Shown one piece after another: positions 54,128-63,198 of a DNA stretch of 64,000 bases. The stretch's first letter is position 1; every line of letters starts with the position of its first letter. The stretch is from assembly GCF_030519475.1 (NCBI RefSeq), contig NZ_JAUMKD010000002.1:367501-431500 (forward strand), in the 5' to 3' direction. This DNA is from Micromonospora sp. C28SCA-DRY-2. Its GTDB lineage: Bacteria; Actinomycetota; Actinomycetes; Mycobacteriales; Micromonosporaceae. Under the pieces are notes generated by a model. That model saw only the letters and a list, made by a program, of their open reading frames with translations. It searched no databases and was not told the origin of the DNA. The translations under genes were made by a program, and so were the position numbers.

Positions 54128-56730
54128 ACGCGTCCGTCAGCGACGCGGCGCCCATCGTCACCGGGGTGATGGACGCTGAGCTGCGCACGGCCATCGGCCG
54201 GATCGCCCGGGTGCCGCAGCTCCTGATCGCCTGCGACTACGACGGCACGCTGGCGCCGATCGTCGAGGACCCGAGCAAGGCCGTACCGCTGCCCGAGTCG
54301 GTGGCGGCGGTGCGCGCGCTCGCGGCGCTGCCGCAGACCACCGTGGCGGTGGTCTCCGGCCGGGCGCTGCGCGACCTGGCCGCGCTCTCCCGGCTGCCCA
54401 GCGAGGTCCACCTGGTCGGCAGCCACGGCTCCGAGTTCGACATCGGTTTCGTCGAGCGGCTCTCCCCCGAGCTGATCGCGGTACGCACCCGGCTGCGCGA
54501 CGCGCTGCGCGAGATCGCCGCCGCTCACCCGGGCATCCGGCTGGAGCGCAAGCCGGCGAGCGTCGCGGTGCACACCCGCGGGGTGGACCCGCAGGTCGCC
54601 GCGGCGGCCATCGAGGCGGTCCGCAGCGGCCCCGCCACCTGGGACGGCGTCACGGTCACCCAGGGCAAGGAGGTCATCGAGCTGTCGGTGGTGGCCACCC
54701 ACAAGGGCACCGCCGTCGACCAGCTGCGCACCCAGCTCTCCGCCAGCGCCGTGCTCTTCATCGGCGACGACGTCACCGACGAGAACGCCTTCGGCAACCT
54801 GCACGGGCCGGACGTCGGCATCAAGATCGGGCCCGGCGACACCCAGGCGCAGTTCCGGGTCGCCGAACCGATCGAGGCGGCGCGGGCCCTCGGGCTGCTG
54901 CTGGAGACCCGCCGGCACTGGCTCTTCGGCGAGCGGGCGGTGCCGATCGAGCGGCACTCGATGCTGGCCAACGGCCGCACCGTCGCACTGCTCACCCCGG
55001 ACGCCAAGGTCACCTGGCTCTGCCACCCCAAGCCGGACTCGGCGGCCATCTTCGCCGACCTGGTCGGCGGCAGCCCGGCCGGATACTTCAGTGTCGCGCC
55101 GGAACGCGGCGGCATCCCGCTGGGCCAGCGGTACCGCTCGGGCACGATGACGGTGGAGACCCGCTGGTCGGGCCTGACCGTCACCGACTGGCTCGACACG
55201 CCGGACAGCGAGACCACGCCGGACGGCCCGGTCATCGTCAGCGGCGACTCCACCCTGGTCCGGGTGCTCACCGGCACCGGCCGGGCCCGGATCGAATTCG
55301 CGCCCCGGCCCGAGTTCGGCCAGGTGGCCGTGCAGCTGCAACCGCTCGGCGACGGCCTGCTGGTGCTCGGCTCCAACGAGCCGGTCGCGCTCTACTCCCC
55401 CGGCGTCGAGTGGGAGGTGACCGGCGACGGCGTCTACGAGACCGCGAAGGCGGTCGTCGACCTGCGTGCCGCCGGCGGCCAGGTGGTGCTGGAGATGCGC
55501 TTCGGCACGCAGAGCCTGGAACACCACCGGCTGCCGATCCACGAGCGGCAGGCCGCGGCCGAGCAGCCGTGGAAGGACTGGGTCGCCTCGCTGCGGCTGC
55601 CGAACACCGCGCGGGACCTGGTCGCCCGCAGCGCGCTCACCCTGCGCGGGCTCTGCCACCAGGCCACCGGCTCGATCCTGGCCGCGGCCACCACCTCCCT
55701 GCCGGAGGAGCTGGGCGGGGTCCGCAACTGGGACTACCGGTACTGCTGGCTGCGCGACGCGGCGCTGACCGCCCGGGCGCTGGTCGACCTCGGTTCGACC
55801 GAGGAGGCCGAGGGGCTGTTGCGGTGGATCGACGGCGTCGTCGAGCGCACCGGCGGGCACCCCGAGCGGCTGCACCCGCTCTACACCGTGGACGGCTACG
55901 AACTGGGCGCCGAGGCGGTCATCGACACCCTGCCCGGCTACGCCGGCTCCCGCCCGGTGCGGGTCGGCAACCTGGCCAACCACCAGCTCCAGCTGGACGT
56001 CTTCGGCCCGGTGGCCGACCTGATCGCCGCCGTCGCCGACGCCCGCGGCTCGGTCCGCGAGGACGAGTGGCGGGTGCTGGAGAACATGGTCGAGGCGGTC
56101 CGCCGCCGCTGGCACGAGCCCGACCACGGCATCTGGGAGGCCCGCCTCCCGCCGCGGCACCACATCTTCTCCAAGACGATGTGCTGGATGACCGTCGACC
56201 GGGCGCTGCACGTGGTCCGCCAGCACGGCGGCGACGACCGGCCGGAGTGGGTGGAACTGCGCGACCGGATCGGCGCCAACGTGCTGGAGTACGGCTGGCA
56301 CGAGCACGCCGAGGCGTACAGCGTCGCGTACGGGGACGAGGACATGGACGCCTCGTCGCTCTGGATCGGCCTGTCCGGCCTGCTCCCCGGCGACGACCCG
56401 CGCTTCCTCTCCACGGTGCTCAAGATCGAGGCCGACCTGCGCAGCGGCCCGGTGGTCTACCGCTACCACTGGGACGACGGCCTGCCCGGCCGCGAGGGCG
56501 GCTTCCACATCTGCACCGCCTGGCTGGTCGAGGCGTACCTGCGCACCGGCCGGCGGGACGACGCCGAGGAACTGTTCGCCCAGATGATCGACACGGCCGG
56601 GCCGACCGGGCTGCTTCCCGAGCAGTACGACCCGCTGGCCGAGCGCGGGCTGGGCAACCACCCGCAGGCCTACAGCCACCTGGGCGTTATCCGCTGCGCC
56701 CTCCTGCTGGACAACATGCTCAAACAGTGA
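54124..56730 (+). CDS. otsB: Fused trehalose-6-phosphate phosphatase and GH15 glycosidase (trehalase/glucoamylase-like)
   Basis: An 868-residue two-enzyme protein. Residues about 15-265 are an OtsB-type HAD phosphatase: [11 protein letters not shown] (nucleophile Asp38, Asp40), [11 protein letters not shown], and [14 protein letters not shown] (about 213-226). Residues about 280-868 are a GH15 enzyme: an N-terminal beta-sandwich, then the (alpha/alpha)6 barrel with [68 protein letters not shown] and [27 protein letters not shown]. Actinobacterial GH15 relatives include trehalases. GGAGG precedes the GTG inside the otsA end. Confidence 0.93.
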   Translation: MNASVSDAAPIVTGVMDAELRTAIGRIARVPQLLIACDYDGTLAPIVEDPSKAVPLPESVAAVRALAALPQTTVAVVSGRALRDLAALSRLPSEVHLVGSHGSEFDIGFVERLSPELIAVRTRLRDALREIAAAHPGIRLERKPASVAVHTRGVDPQVAAAAIEAVRSGPATWDGVTVTQGKEVIELSVVATHKGTAVDQLRTQLSASAVLFIGDDVTDENAFGNLHGPDVGIKIGPGDTQAQFRVAEPIEAARALGLLLETRRHWLFGERAVPIERHSMLANGRTVALLTPDAKVTWLCHPKPDSAAIFADLVGGSPAGYFSVAPERGGIPLGQRYRSGTMTVETRWSGLTVTDWLDTPDSETTPDGPVIVSGDSTLVRVLTGTGRARIEFAPRPEFGQVAVQLQPLGDGLLVLGSNEPVALYSPGVEWEVTGDGVYETAKAVVDLRAAGGQVVLEMRFGTQSLEHHRLPIHERQAAAEQPWKDWVASLRLPNTARDLVARSALTLRGLCHQATGSILAAATTSLPEELGGVRNWDYRYCWLRDAALTARALVDLGSTEEAEGLLRWIDGVVERTGGHPERLHPLYTVDGYELGAEAVIDTLPGYAGSRPVRVGNLANHQLQLDVFGPVADLIAAVADARGSVREDEWRVLENMVEAVRRRWHEPDHGIWEARLPPRHHIFSKTMCWMTVDRALHVVRQHGGDDRPEWVELRDRIGANVLEYGWHEHAEAYSVAYGDEDMDASSLWIGLSGLLPGDDPRFLSTVLKIEADLRSGPVVYRYHWDDGLPGREGGFHICTAWLVEAYLRTGRRDDAEELFAQMIDTAGPTGLLPEQYDPLAERGLGNHPQAYSHLGVIRCALLLDNMLKQ

Positions 56731-56744
56731 CCTGACGGTTCCAC

Positions 56745-56784
56745 CCGACGGCGGCCGGAGACCCGATCCTCCGGCCGCCGTCGG
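56745..56784. terminator. Perfect 16-bp bidirectional terminator hairpin
   Basis: CCGACGGCGGCCGGAG and its exact complement flank an eight-base loop. It lies 15 bases after the otsB-GH15 stop and 22 bases before the end of the convergent CysG-like gene. Confidence 0.75.
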
Positions 56785-56805
56785 CGTCGGCGGTGACAGC
56801 TGTGC

Positions 56806-58089
56806 TCAGTCGGCGGGGCCGCCGACGGCCCCCGGCGAGAGCACCGGGACGACGTCGCCGACCACCACCACGGCCGGCGGCCGCAATCCCGCCCCCGCCA
56901 CGTCCGCCGCGACCGAGGCGAGGGTCGACCGGAGCACCCGCTGGGCGCCGGTGGTGGCCTCCTGCACCACCGCCGCCGGCGTCGCCGCGGGCCGGCCGTG
57001 GGCGATCAGCGTGGCGGTTATCTCGGCCAGGTTCTTCAGACCCATCAGGATCACCAGGGTGCCGCGCAGCCCGGCCAGGTGCTCCCACCGCACCAGCGAG
57101 GCCGGCGAGTCGGGGGCCACGTGCCCGGAGACCACTGTGAACTCGTGCGCGACCGCCCGGTGGGTGACCGGGATGCCGGCCACCGCGGGCGCGGCGATCG
57201 AACTGGTCACCCCCGGCACCACGGTCACCGGCACGCCGGCCGCCGCGCAGGCGAGCAGCTCCTCCCCGCCCCGGCCGAAGACGTACGGGTCGCCGCCCTT
57301 GAGCCGGACCACGAACCGCCCGGCCAGCGCGCGGTCCACCAGGATCCGGTTGATCTCCTCCTGCGCGCGGGCCGGGCCGTACGGGATCTTCGAGGCGTCG
57401 ACCAGCTCCACGTCGGCGCGCAGTTCGTCCAGGAGCAGCCCGGGGACCAGCCGGTCGGCGACCACCACGTCGGCCGCGGTGAGCAGCCGCCAGCCCTTGA
57501 CGGTGATCAGCTCCGGGTCGCCCGGCCCGGCGCCGACCAGCGCCACCCGGCCGGCCGCGGCACCGGCCGCCGCTCCGGTCGCGGCCGGTTCGATCCGGGC
57601 GGTGAGCAGGTCCCGCACCGCGTCCCGCACGCTCATCGCCCGGCGCGGGTCACCGCCGCCGAGCACGGCCACGGTGACCGGGCCGTGCCGGGTCACCGCC
57701 GGGGTCCACGCGGTGGCGGCCGCCCGGTCGTCGGCGCGTACGCAGAAGATGCGCCGCTCGGCGGCGGCCGCGCTGACCGACGCGGCGGCGATCGGGTCGT
57801 CGACCGCGACCTGGACCAGCCAGGCCCCGTCCAGGTCGTCGGGGGCGAACCGGCGCGGCACCCAGTGCAGCCGGCCGGCGTCGGCGTGCGCCCGCAGCGC
57901 CGGGGTCAGCTCCGGGGCGACCAGCAGGACGTCCGCGCCGGCGTCGAGCAGGGCCGGCACCCGCCGGGTGGCCACCGCCCCGCCACCCACCACGACCACC
58001 CGCCGCCCCGCCAGCCGCAGCCCGAGCGGGTACGGGTTGCCGCTCACCGGGTCCCGCCCCGGGGGCGGCACGCTGCCCAGCGCGTTCAC
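56806..58089 (-). CDS. cobA: Sirohaem synthase-like fusion: precorrin-2 dehydrogenase + uroporphyrinogen-III methyltransferase
   Basis: A 427-residue protein. The N-terminal part (about 20-170) is a Met8/CysG-type NAD domain (LRLAGRRVVVVGGGAVATRRVPALLDAGADVLLV). The C-terminal part (about 180-420) is the SUMT methyltransferase with RVALVGAGPGDPELITVKG, RLKGGDPYVFGRGGEE and VVPGVTSSIAAPAVAGIPVTHR. It makes precorrin-2 for cobalamin and sirohydrochlorin for sirohaem. The GTG overlaps the cobT stop by four bases. It is the last gene of the cobC-cobT-cobA operon. Confidence 0.93.
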   Translation of the reverse strand: MNALGSVPPPGRDPVSGNPYPLGLRLAGRRVVVVGGGAVATRRVPALLDAGADVLLVAPELTPALRAHADAGRLHWVPRRFAPDDLDGAWLVQVAVDDPIAAASVSAAAAERRIFCVRADDRAAATAWTPAVTRHGPVTVAVLGGGDPRRAMSVRDAVRDLLTARIEPAATGAAAGAAAGRVALVGAGPGDPELITVKGWRLLTAADVVVADRLVPGLLLDELRADVELVDASKIPYGPARAQEEINRILVDRALAGRFVVRLKGGDPYVFGRGGEELLACAAAGVPVTVVPGVTSSIAAPAVAGIPVTHRAVAHEFTVVSGHVAPDSPASLVRWEHLAGLRGTLVILMGLKNLAEITATLIAHGRPAATPAAVVQEATTGAQRVLRSTLASVAADVAGAGLRPPAVVVVGDVVPVLSPGAVGGPAD

Positions 58090-59159
58090 TTCTCGGCCAC
58101 CCCGGCGGAGTCGAAGGTGGCCACCTCGTGCAGCACCCGGACCGCGCCGGTGACCACCGGCAGCGCGAGCAGCGCGCCGGTGCCCTCGCCGAGGCGCAGC
58201 CCGAGGTCGATCAGCGGGTCGAGACCGAGCCGGCGCAGCGCGACGGTGGCGCCCGGCTCGGCGGAGCGGTGTCCGGCGACCATCGCCCCGGTGGCGTCCG
58301 GCGCGAGGGCCGCGGCGGCGAGCGCGGCGGAGACCGCGATCACCCCGTCCAGCAGCACCGGCGTGCGGCGGGCGGCGGCGCCGAGGATCAGCCCGGCGAG
58401 CGCGGCGTGCTCCAGGCCGCCGACGGCGGCCAGCACGCCCAGCGGGTCGGCCGGGTCGGGCCGGTGCCGGCGCAGCGCGTCCCGCACCACGTCGATCTTG
58501 CGCTGGTACGTCGGGTCGTCCACCCCGGTCCCCCGGCCGGTCGTCTCCGCCGGGTCGATCCCGGTGTACGCGGCGATCAGCGCGGCGGCCGGGGTGGTGT
58601 TGCCGATGCCCATGTCGCCGGTGAGCAGGATGCCCGCCCCGCCGTCGATCAGTTCGCCGGCCACCCGGATGCCGGTCTCCACCGCGGCCCGGGCCTCGTC
58701 GCGGGTGAGCGCGGCGGTCACCGCCAGGTCCCGGGTGCCGGCCCGGACGTTCGCCGCCACCAGCCGGGGCGCGCCGGCGTCGCTCGCCGGGGCGGCGGGC
58801 ACCGGGGTGGCCACGCCGACGTCGACCACGGTGACCGAGGCGCCGGCCTGCCGGGCGAACGCGTTCACCACCGCCCCGCCGGCCAGGAAGTTGCCGATCA
58901 TCTGGGCGGTGACCTCCTGCGGCCAGGGGGTCACCCCCTGGGCGTGCACGCCGTGGTCGCCGGCGAAGATCGCCACGGCGGCCGGCTCGGGCAGCGGCGG
59001 CGGGCAGGCCCCGGCCAGGCCGGCGAGGCGTACCGAGAGCTCCTCCAGGGCGCCGAGCGAACCGGCGGGCTTGGTCAGCCGGCCCTGCAGGTCGCGGGCG
59101 GCGGCCATCGCCGGCTCGTCCAGCGGCCCGATCGCCGCGATCGTGGTCTCCAGCATCAT
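58086..59159 (-). CDS. cobT: Nicotinate-nucleotide:dimethylbenzimidazole phosphoribosyltransferase
   Basis: A 357-residue enzyme of lower-ligand activation in cobalamin assembly. Segments: RLTKPAGSLGALEELSVRLAG, VAIFAGDHGVHAQGVTPWPQEVT, LLTGDMGIGNTTPAAAL and the catalytic-Glu motif LRLGEGTGALLALPVV (Glu about 328). It starts at the first of two consecutive ATG codons, overlapping the cobC stop by four bases. Confidence 0.96.
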   Translation of the reverse strand: MMLETTIAAIGPLDEPAMAAARDLQGRLTKPAGSLGALEELSVRLAGLAGACPPPLPEPAAVAIFAGDHGVHAQGVTPWPQEVTAQMIGNFLAGGAVVNAFARQAGASVTVVDVGVATPVPAAPASDAGAPRLVAANVRAGTRDLAVTAALTRDEARAAVETGIRVAGELIDGGAGILLTGDMGIGNTTPAAALIAAYTGIDPAETTGRGTGVDDPTYQRKIDVVRDALRRHRPDPADPLGVLAAVGGLEHAALAGLILGAAARRTPVLLDGVIAVSAALAAAALAPDATGAMVAGHRSAEPGATVALRRLGLDPLIDLGLRLGEGTGALLALPVVTGAVRVLHEVATFDSAGVAEK

Positions 59160-60253
59160 GCCTCCAGGATCCGCGCCAGTACCTCGGTGAACGCGTCGGT
59201 GGTGGCCGGGTCGCGGACGGCGACCCGCAGCCAGTCGGGGCCGAGGCCGGGGAAGGTGTCGCCCCGGCGTACCGCCCAGCCGCGCTCCCGCAGGGCGGCC
59301 CGCACGGCGGCGGCGCCGGGCAGGTGGACCAGCACGAACGCGCTGGCCGGGCGGCCGGCGACGCGTACCCCCGGCAGTGCCGACAGGCGGGCGACCAGGT
59401 GGTCGCGGTCGGCCGCGAGCCGGGCGGCGATGGCGCGCTCGGCCTGGACCGCGGCGGGGCCGGCGCAGGCGGACGCGGCGGCCAGCGCCGGCGTGGAGAC
59501 CGCCCAGAGCGGCTGGACGGCGGCGAGCCGGTCGAGCAGCTCGGCGGCGCCGAGCAGGTAGCCGATGCGCAGCCCGGCCAGCCCCCAGGTCTTGGTGAGG
59601 CTGCGCACCACCAGCAGGCCGGGCAGGTCCCGCCGGGCGGCCAGCGACTCCGGCTCGCCGGGTACGCCGGGCGCGGCGGTGGTGTCGGCGAACGCCTCGT
59701 CGACCACCAGCACCCGGCCCGGGCGGGCCAGCGCGGCCAGGTCGGCGGCGGGGTGCAGCACCGAGGTGGGGTTGGTGGGGTTGCCGATCATGACGAGGTC
59801 GGCGTCCGCGGGCACCCGGGCCGGGTCGAGCCGGAAGTCGTCGGCGGGGTCGAGCAGCACCCGGTCGACCCGGTGGCCGGCCGCCCGGAGCGCCGCCTCC
59901 GGTTCGGTGAACTGGGGGTGCACCACGACCGGCCGGCGGACCCCGCGCAGCGCCTGGGCGAGCAGCACGAAGCCCTCGGCGGCGCCGGCGGTGAGCAGCA
60001 CCTCGGCGGGCGGGCGGCCGTGCCGGGCGGCGACGGCGGCCCGGGCGGGCGCGGGGTCGGGGTACCGGGCGAGGTCGGCCAGCGACGCGGCGATCGGCTC
60101 GGCCAGCCAGGCCGGCATCGGGGCGCGGCGGACGTTGACGGCGAGGTCGACCAGACCCTCGCCCACCTCCGCGTCGCCGTGGTGGGCGAGGTCGGGCTCG
60201 TGGGCGGGGTCGGGCCCGACGCCGGTGGGCGCCCCGATCGGCTGACCGCGCAT
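59156..60253 (-). CDS. cobC: CobC-like PLP enzyme (threonine-phosphate decarboxylase/aminotransferase)
   Basis: A 365-residue class I/II PLP enzyme expected to make the aminopropanol-phosphate arm of cobalamin. The PLP Lys is in LVVRSLTKTWGLAGLRIGYLLG. Other parts are DLAVNVRRAPMPAWL, LLTAGAAEGFVLLAQALRG and VMIGNPTNPTSVLHP. I place the start at the ATG encoding MRGQPIG with AGGA nine bases upstream. A longer form from 60331 (MNATGGDAPH..., GAGAAG upstream) is possible but its extra 26 residues are not family-like. Confidence 0.88.
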   Translation of the reverse strand: MRGQPIGAPTGVGPDPAHEPDLAHHGDAEVGEGLVDLAVNVRRAPMPAWLAEPIAASLADLARYPDPAPARAAVAARHGRPPAEVLLTAGAAEGFVLLAQALRGVRRPVVVHPQFTEPEAALRAAGHRVDRVLLDPADDFRLDPARVPADADLVMIGNPTNPTSVLHPAADLAALARPGRVLVVDEAFADTTAAPGVPGEPESLAARRDLPGLLVVRSLTKTWGLAGLRIGYLLGAAELLDRLAAVQPLWAVSTPALAAASACAGPAAVQAERAIAARLAADRDHLVARLSALPGVRVAGRPASAFVLVHLPGAAAVRAALRERGWAVRRGDTFPGLGPDWLRVAVRDPATTDAFTEVLARILEA

Positions 60254-60363
60254 GACCGCGATCCTGCCGGGAAGCCGGCCCACGGGACAGCGTGTCCGGG
60301 CGTGGGGCGCGTCACCACCGGTGGCGTTCATGAATACTTCTCATGGATGAATCGGAAATGTCA

Positions 60364-60369
60364 TAACTT
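60364..60369 (+). promoter_or_regulatory. -10 element of a probable leaderless promoter for the PBP gene
   Basis: TAACTT ends six bases before the GTG at 60376, so transcription would begin at or within two bases of the start codon. There is no Shine-Dalgarno sequence before the GTG, and the DNA from 60328 to 60370 is unusually AT-rich. The -35 is poor. The same TAACTT hexamer appears in the distal rrn promoter. Confidence 0.5.
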
Positions 60370-60375
60370 GGCCGT

Positions 60376-62508
60376 GTGAGCAACCGACCCCTTGCTGCCG
60401 CTGGTCGTCTCCTTCCCCTCCTCCGCGCCGGGCTGATCGCCGGCATCGTGGTCGCCGCCGTGGCGTATCCGGTGGCCGCCGCCACCGGCATCGGCGCCAA
60501 GGTCACCGCGCACGCGCTGGAGCACAAGACCAAGATCCTGACCAGCGCGTTGCCCGCCGAGACGTCGTACCTGTACGCGCCGGACGGCCGCACCGTGCTG
60601 ACCATGTTCTACGAGGAGTACCGGCAGTACACCAAGCTGTCGGACATGTCGCCGAACATCCAGCAGGCGATCGTCGCGGCCGAGGACTCCCGCTTCTACC
60701 AGCACCACGGCGTCGACCCGAAGGGCGTCGCCCGCGCCTTCGTGGCCAACGCCCGCTCCAGCGGCGTCTCCCAGGGCGCCTCGACGCTGACCATGCAGTA
60801 CGTCCGGATGGCGCTGCGGGACAGCGCGAAGACCCCGAAGGAGGTCCAGGAGGCCACCCAGCAGACCAGCCTGCGCAAGATCCGCGAGATGCGGATGGCG
60901 CTCGACCTGGAGAAGGAGCTGAGCAAGGAGGAGATCCTCGAGCGCTACCTGAACTCGGCGTACTTCGGCCACCGCGCGTACGGCATCTACGCGGCCAGCG
61001 AGATCTTCTTCTCCAAGACCCCGAAGGACCTCAGCCCGGTCGAGGCGGCCACCCTCGCCGGCCTGGTCAAGTCCCCGTCCGAGTACGACCCGGCCAGCTC
61101 CGACCAGAAGGACGCCACCGCCCGGCGCAACTACGTGCTGGACCGGATGGCCCAGCTCGGCTACCTCTCGCCCGACGACGCGGCGCAGGCCAAGAGCGAG
61201 CCGATCCGGCTCAAGCTGAGCTACCCGCCGAACGACTGCGCCTCGATCCCCGAGAAGTGGAACAGCTGGGGCTTCGCCTGCGACTACCTGAAGAACTGGT
61301 GGAGCGCGCAGCCCGCGTTCGGGGACAACCGGCTGGAGCGGATGGACAAGCTGCGCCGGGGCGGCTACCGGATCGTGCTGAGCATGGACCCGAAGATCCA
61401 GGAGGCGGCCGAGAAGAACGTCGGCGCCAAGGAGAACACCGGCAGCCCGTTCGCCAACGGCATCGTGGTCTCCGAACCGGGCACCGGGCGGGTGAAGGCG
61501 ATGGCGGTGAACCGGACCTACTCGCTGGACCTGGCCGAGAACCCGCCCAGCTCCAACCCCGAGGCCGACCCGAAGATGAAGGCGAACTACCCGAACACGG
61601 TGGCGCCACTGCTCGGCGGCGGCGACCTGCCGGGCTACCAGGCCGGATCGACGTTCAAGATGTTCCCGATGCTGGCCGCGCTCAACGCGGGCATGCCGCT
61701 GTCCACCTCGTTCAACGCCCCGCACCGGTACCGCTCGGAGGTCTACGACGGCTGGGCGCCGTCCAACGCCAGCGGCGCGATGTCCGGCACCCAGACCATG
61801 TGGTCCGGCTTCGGCAAGTCGGTCAACACCTACTTCGTCTGGCTGGAGGAGCAGGTCGGCGCGGACAAGGCGGTCCGGCTGGCCGAGCAGCTCGGGCTGC
61901 GCTGGCGTACCGACGTGGACCGGGAGCAGGCGTCCCCGGACAAGGCGAAGAAGTGGGGCGCGTTCACCCTGGGCGTCTCCGACGCCACCCCCCTGGAGAT
62001 GGCCAACGCGTACGCGGCCATCGCGGCGGACGGGCGGTACTGCGAGGCGATCCCGGTGCAGTCCATCCACAACCGGGACGGCACGCCGACCACGTACCGG
62101 ACCGCCGGCGGGATCGAACGCGAGGTCGCCAAGCCGCGCTGCCGGCAGGTGGTGAGCGCGGACGCGGCCCGGGCCGCCACCGACGCCGCCCGCTGCCCCA
62201 CCGGCGACACCCCGGCCCGCGGCAGCTGCGGCGGCTGGTCGACGGCGGACAGCGTGCGGGGCACGGTCGGGCGGCCGGTGGCCGGCAAGACGGGTACCAC
62301 TGACAGCACCCGGTCCGCCTGGTTCGTCGGCTACACCCCGGAGCTGGCCGCGGCGAGCTTCATCTCGGACCCGGACAACCCGTTCAACGCGGTCGGCGAC
62401 GGCCAGTCACAGATCCCGATCGCCGCGGTCGCGGAGACCCTCCGCGACGCCCTCAAGGGCAAGCCGACCCGCCAGTTCACCCCACCCTCCGACCGCATGG
62501 TCGGCTGA
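60376..62508 (+). CDS. Class A penicillin-binding protein (transglycosylase/transpeptidase)
   Basis: A 710-residue bifunctional peptidoglycan synthase. There is a short cytoplasmic start, then a membrane helix at about 17-37. GT51 domain: VAAEDSRFYQHHGVD with catalytic Glu103, QGASTLTMQYVRM, RKIREMRMALDLEKELSKEEILERYLN. Transpeptidase domain: SxxK Ser425-Thr-Phe-Lys428 (GYQAGSTFKMF), Ser482-Val-Asn and Lys638-Thr-Gly-Thr. All catalytic motifs are intact. It stands between divergent cobalamin genes and probably has its own leaderless transcript. Confidence 0.95.
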   Translation: MSNRPLAAAGRLLPLLRAGLIAGIVVAAVAYPVAAATGIGAKVTAHALEHKTKILTSALPAETSYLYAPDGRTVLTMFYEEYRQYTKLSDMSPNIQQAIVAAEDSRFYQHHGVDPKGVARAFVANARSSGVSQGASTLTMQYVRMALRDSAKTPKEVQEATQQTSLRKIREMRMALDLEKELSKEEILERYLNSAYFGHRAYGIYAASEIFFSKTPKDLSPVEAATLAGLVKSPSEYDPASSDQKDATARRNYVLDRMAQLGYLSPDDAAQAKSEPIRLKLSYPPNDCASIPEKWNSWGFACDYLKNWWSAQPAFGDNRLERMDKLRRGGYRIVLSMDPKIQEAAEKNVGAKENTGSPFANGIVVSEPGTGRVKAMAVNRTYSLDLAENPPSSNPEADPKMKANYPNTVAPLLGGGDLPGYQAGSTFKMFPMLAALNAGMPLSTSFNAPHRYRSEVYDGWAPSNASGAMSGTQTMWSGFGKSVNTYFVWLEEQVGADKAVRLAEQLGLRWRTDVDREQASPDKAKKWGAFTLGVSDATPLEMANAYAAIAADGRYCEAIPVQSIHNRDGTPTTYRTAGGIEREVAKPRCRQVVSADAARAATDAARCPTGDTPARGSCGGWSTADSVRGTVGRPVAGKTGTTDSTRSAWFVGYTPELAAASFISDPDNPFNAVGDGQSQIPIAAVAETLRDALKGKPTRQFTPPSDRMVG

Positions 62509-62628
62509 CCACCTCGGGGCCGGGTCGGCCACGGGTCCGAGCCCGAGACCGCCCGGCCCCTCGACACGGCGGCGGCGGGCCCGCCTGGCCCGCGACCACG
62601 GCGACGCCGGCCGGCCCGGGCGGCGGGG

Positions 62629-63198
62629 TCAGTGGAGGTCGGCGGTCACGAAGGACCAGACCTCCAGGTCGACCCGGCCGCCGCGGGCGTAGCCGGCGTT
62701 GCGGAGCAGGCCCTCGTAGCTGAAGCCGGCTTTCTCGGCCACCCGGCGCGAGGCCAGGTTGCCCGGCGCCACCCGCAGCTCGACCCGCTGGAAGCCGTGC
62801 TCCAGGATCAAGGCGATGGCCAGCGCGTCGACCGCCTCGGCGGCCAGGCCGAACCCGCGGGCGTGCGGCGCCATCGCGTAGGAGATCTCGGTGCACCGGG
62901 CACCCCAGTCGGTACGCCGGGTCCAGAGGCAGCCGACCACCCGGCCGTCCTCCCGGCGGACCACCCCGTAGTGGTCCCCGTCGCCGCTGTCCCGCCGCTG
63001 CCGGGCCAGGTCAGTGCACCAGGCGTGGCCGTCGATCTGGCCCGTCGAGTCGGCCAGCGGCAGCCAGCGCTGGGTCTGCTTGTCGGCGAAGACCTCGTCG
63101 GCCGCGGGCGCGTCCGCCGCCGCCAGCTGGCGCACCTCGGTACGCGGGGTGGAGACGGTCAGCGCCGGGAACCGGCGGATCGCCACCTGACCGATCAC
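62629..63198 (-). CDS. RimJ/RimL-type GNAT acetyltransferase
   Basis: A 189-residue acetyltransferase. Signature parts are RCTEISYAMAPHARGFGLAAEAVDALAIALI (acetyl-CoA loop RGFGLAAE) and the C-terminal VELRVAPGNLASRRVAEKAGFSYEGLLRN, which is diagnostic of the RimJ/RimL branch. The GTG overlaps the cobB stop by four bases, so the gene is coupled to cobB. Substrate unknown; a protein N-terminus or a small amine is usual. Confidence 0.9.
   Translation of the reverse strand: MIGQVAIRRFPALTVSTPRTEVRQLAAADAPAADEVFADKQTQRWLPLADSTGQIDGHAWCTDLARQRRDSGDGDHYGVVRREDGRVVGCLWTRRTDWGARCTEISYAMAPHARGFGLAAEAVDALAIALILEHGFQRVELRVAPGNLASRRVAEKAGFSYEGLLRNAGYARGGRVDLEVWSFVTADLH

Noticed and set aside
54070..56679. 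An 869-codon open frame opposite the otsB-GH15 gene
   Set aside because: Antisense open frames are expected in DNA with about 90% GC at third positions. Its translation is Val/Gly/Arg/His-rich with no recognisable fold, while the plus strand encodes a well-matched fusion enzyme.
59156..60331. Longer CobC start at 60331
   Set aside because: Possible, but the 26 extra residues are not family-like. I kept the internal ATG with AGGA and record the alternative in the feature.
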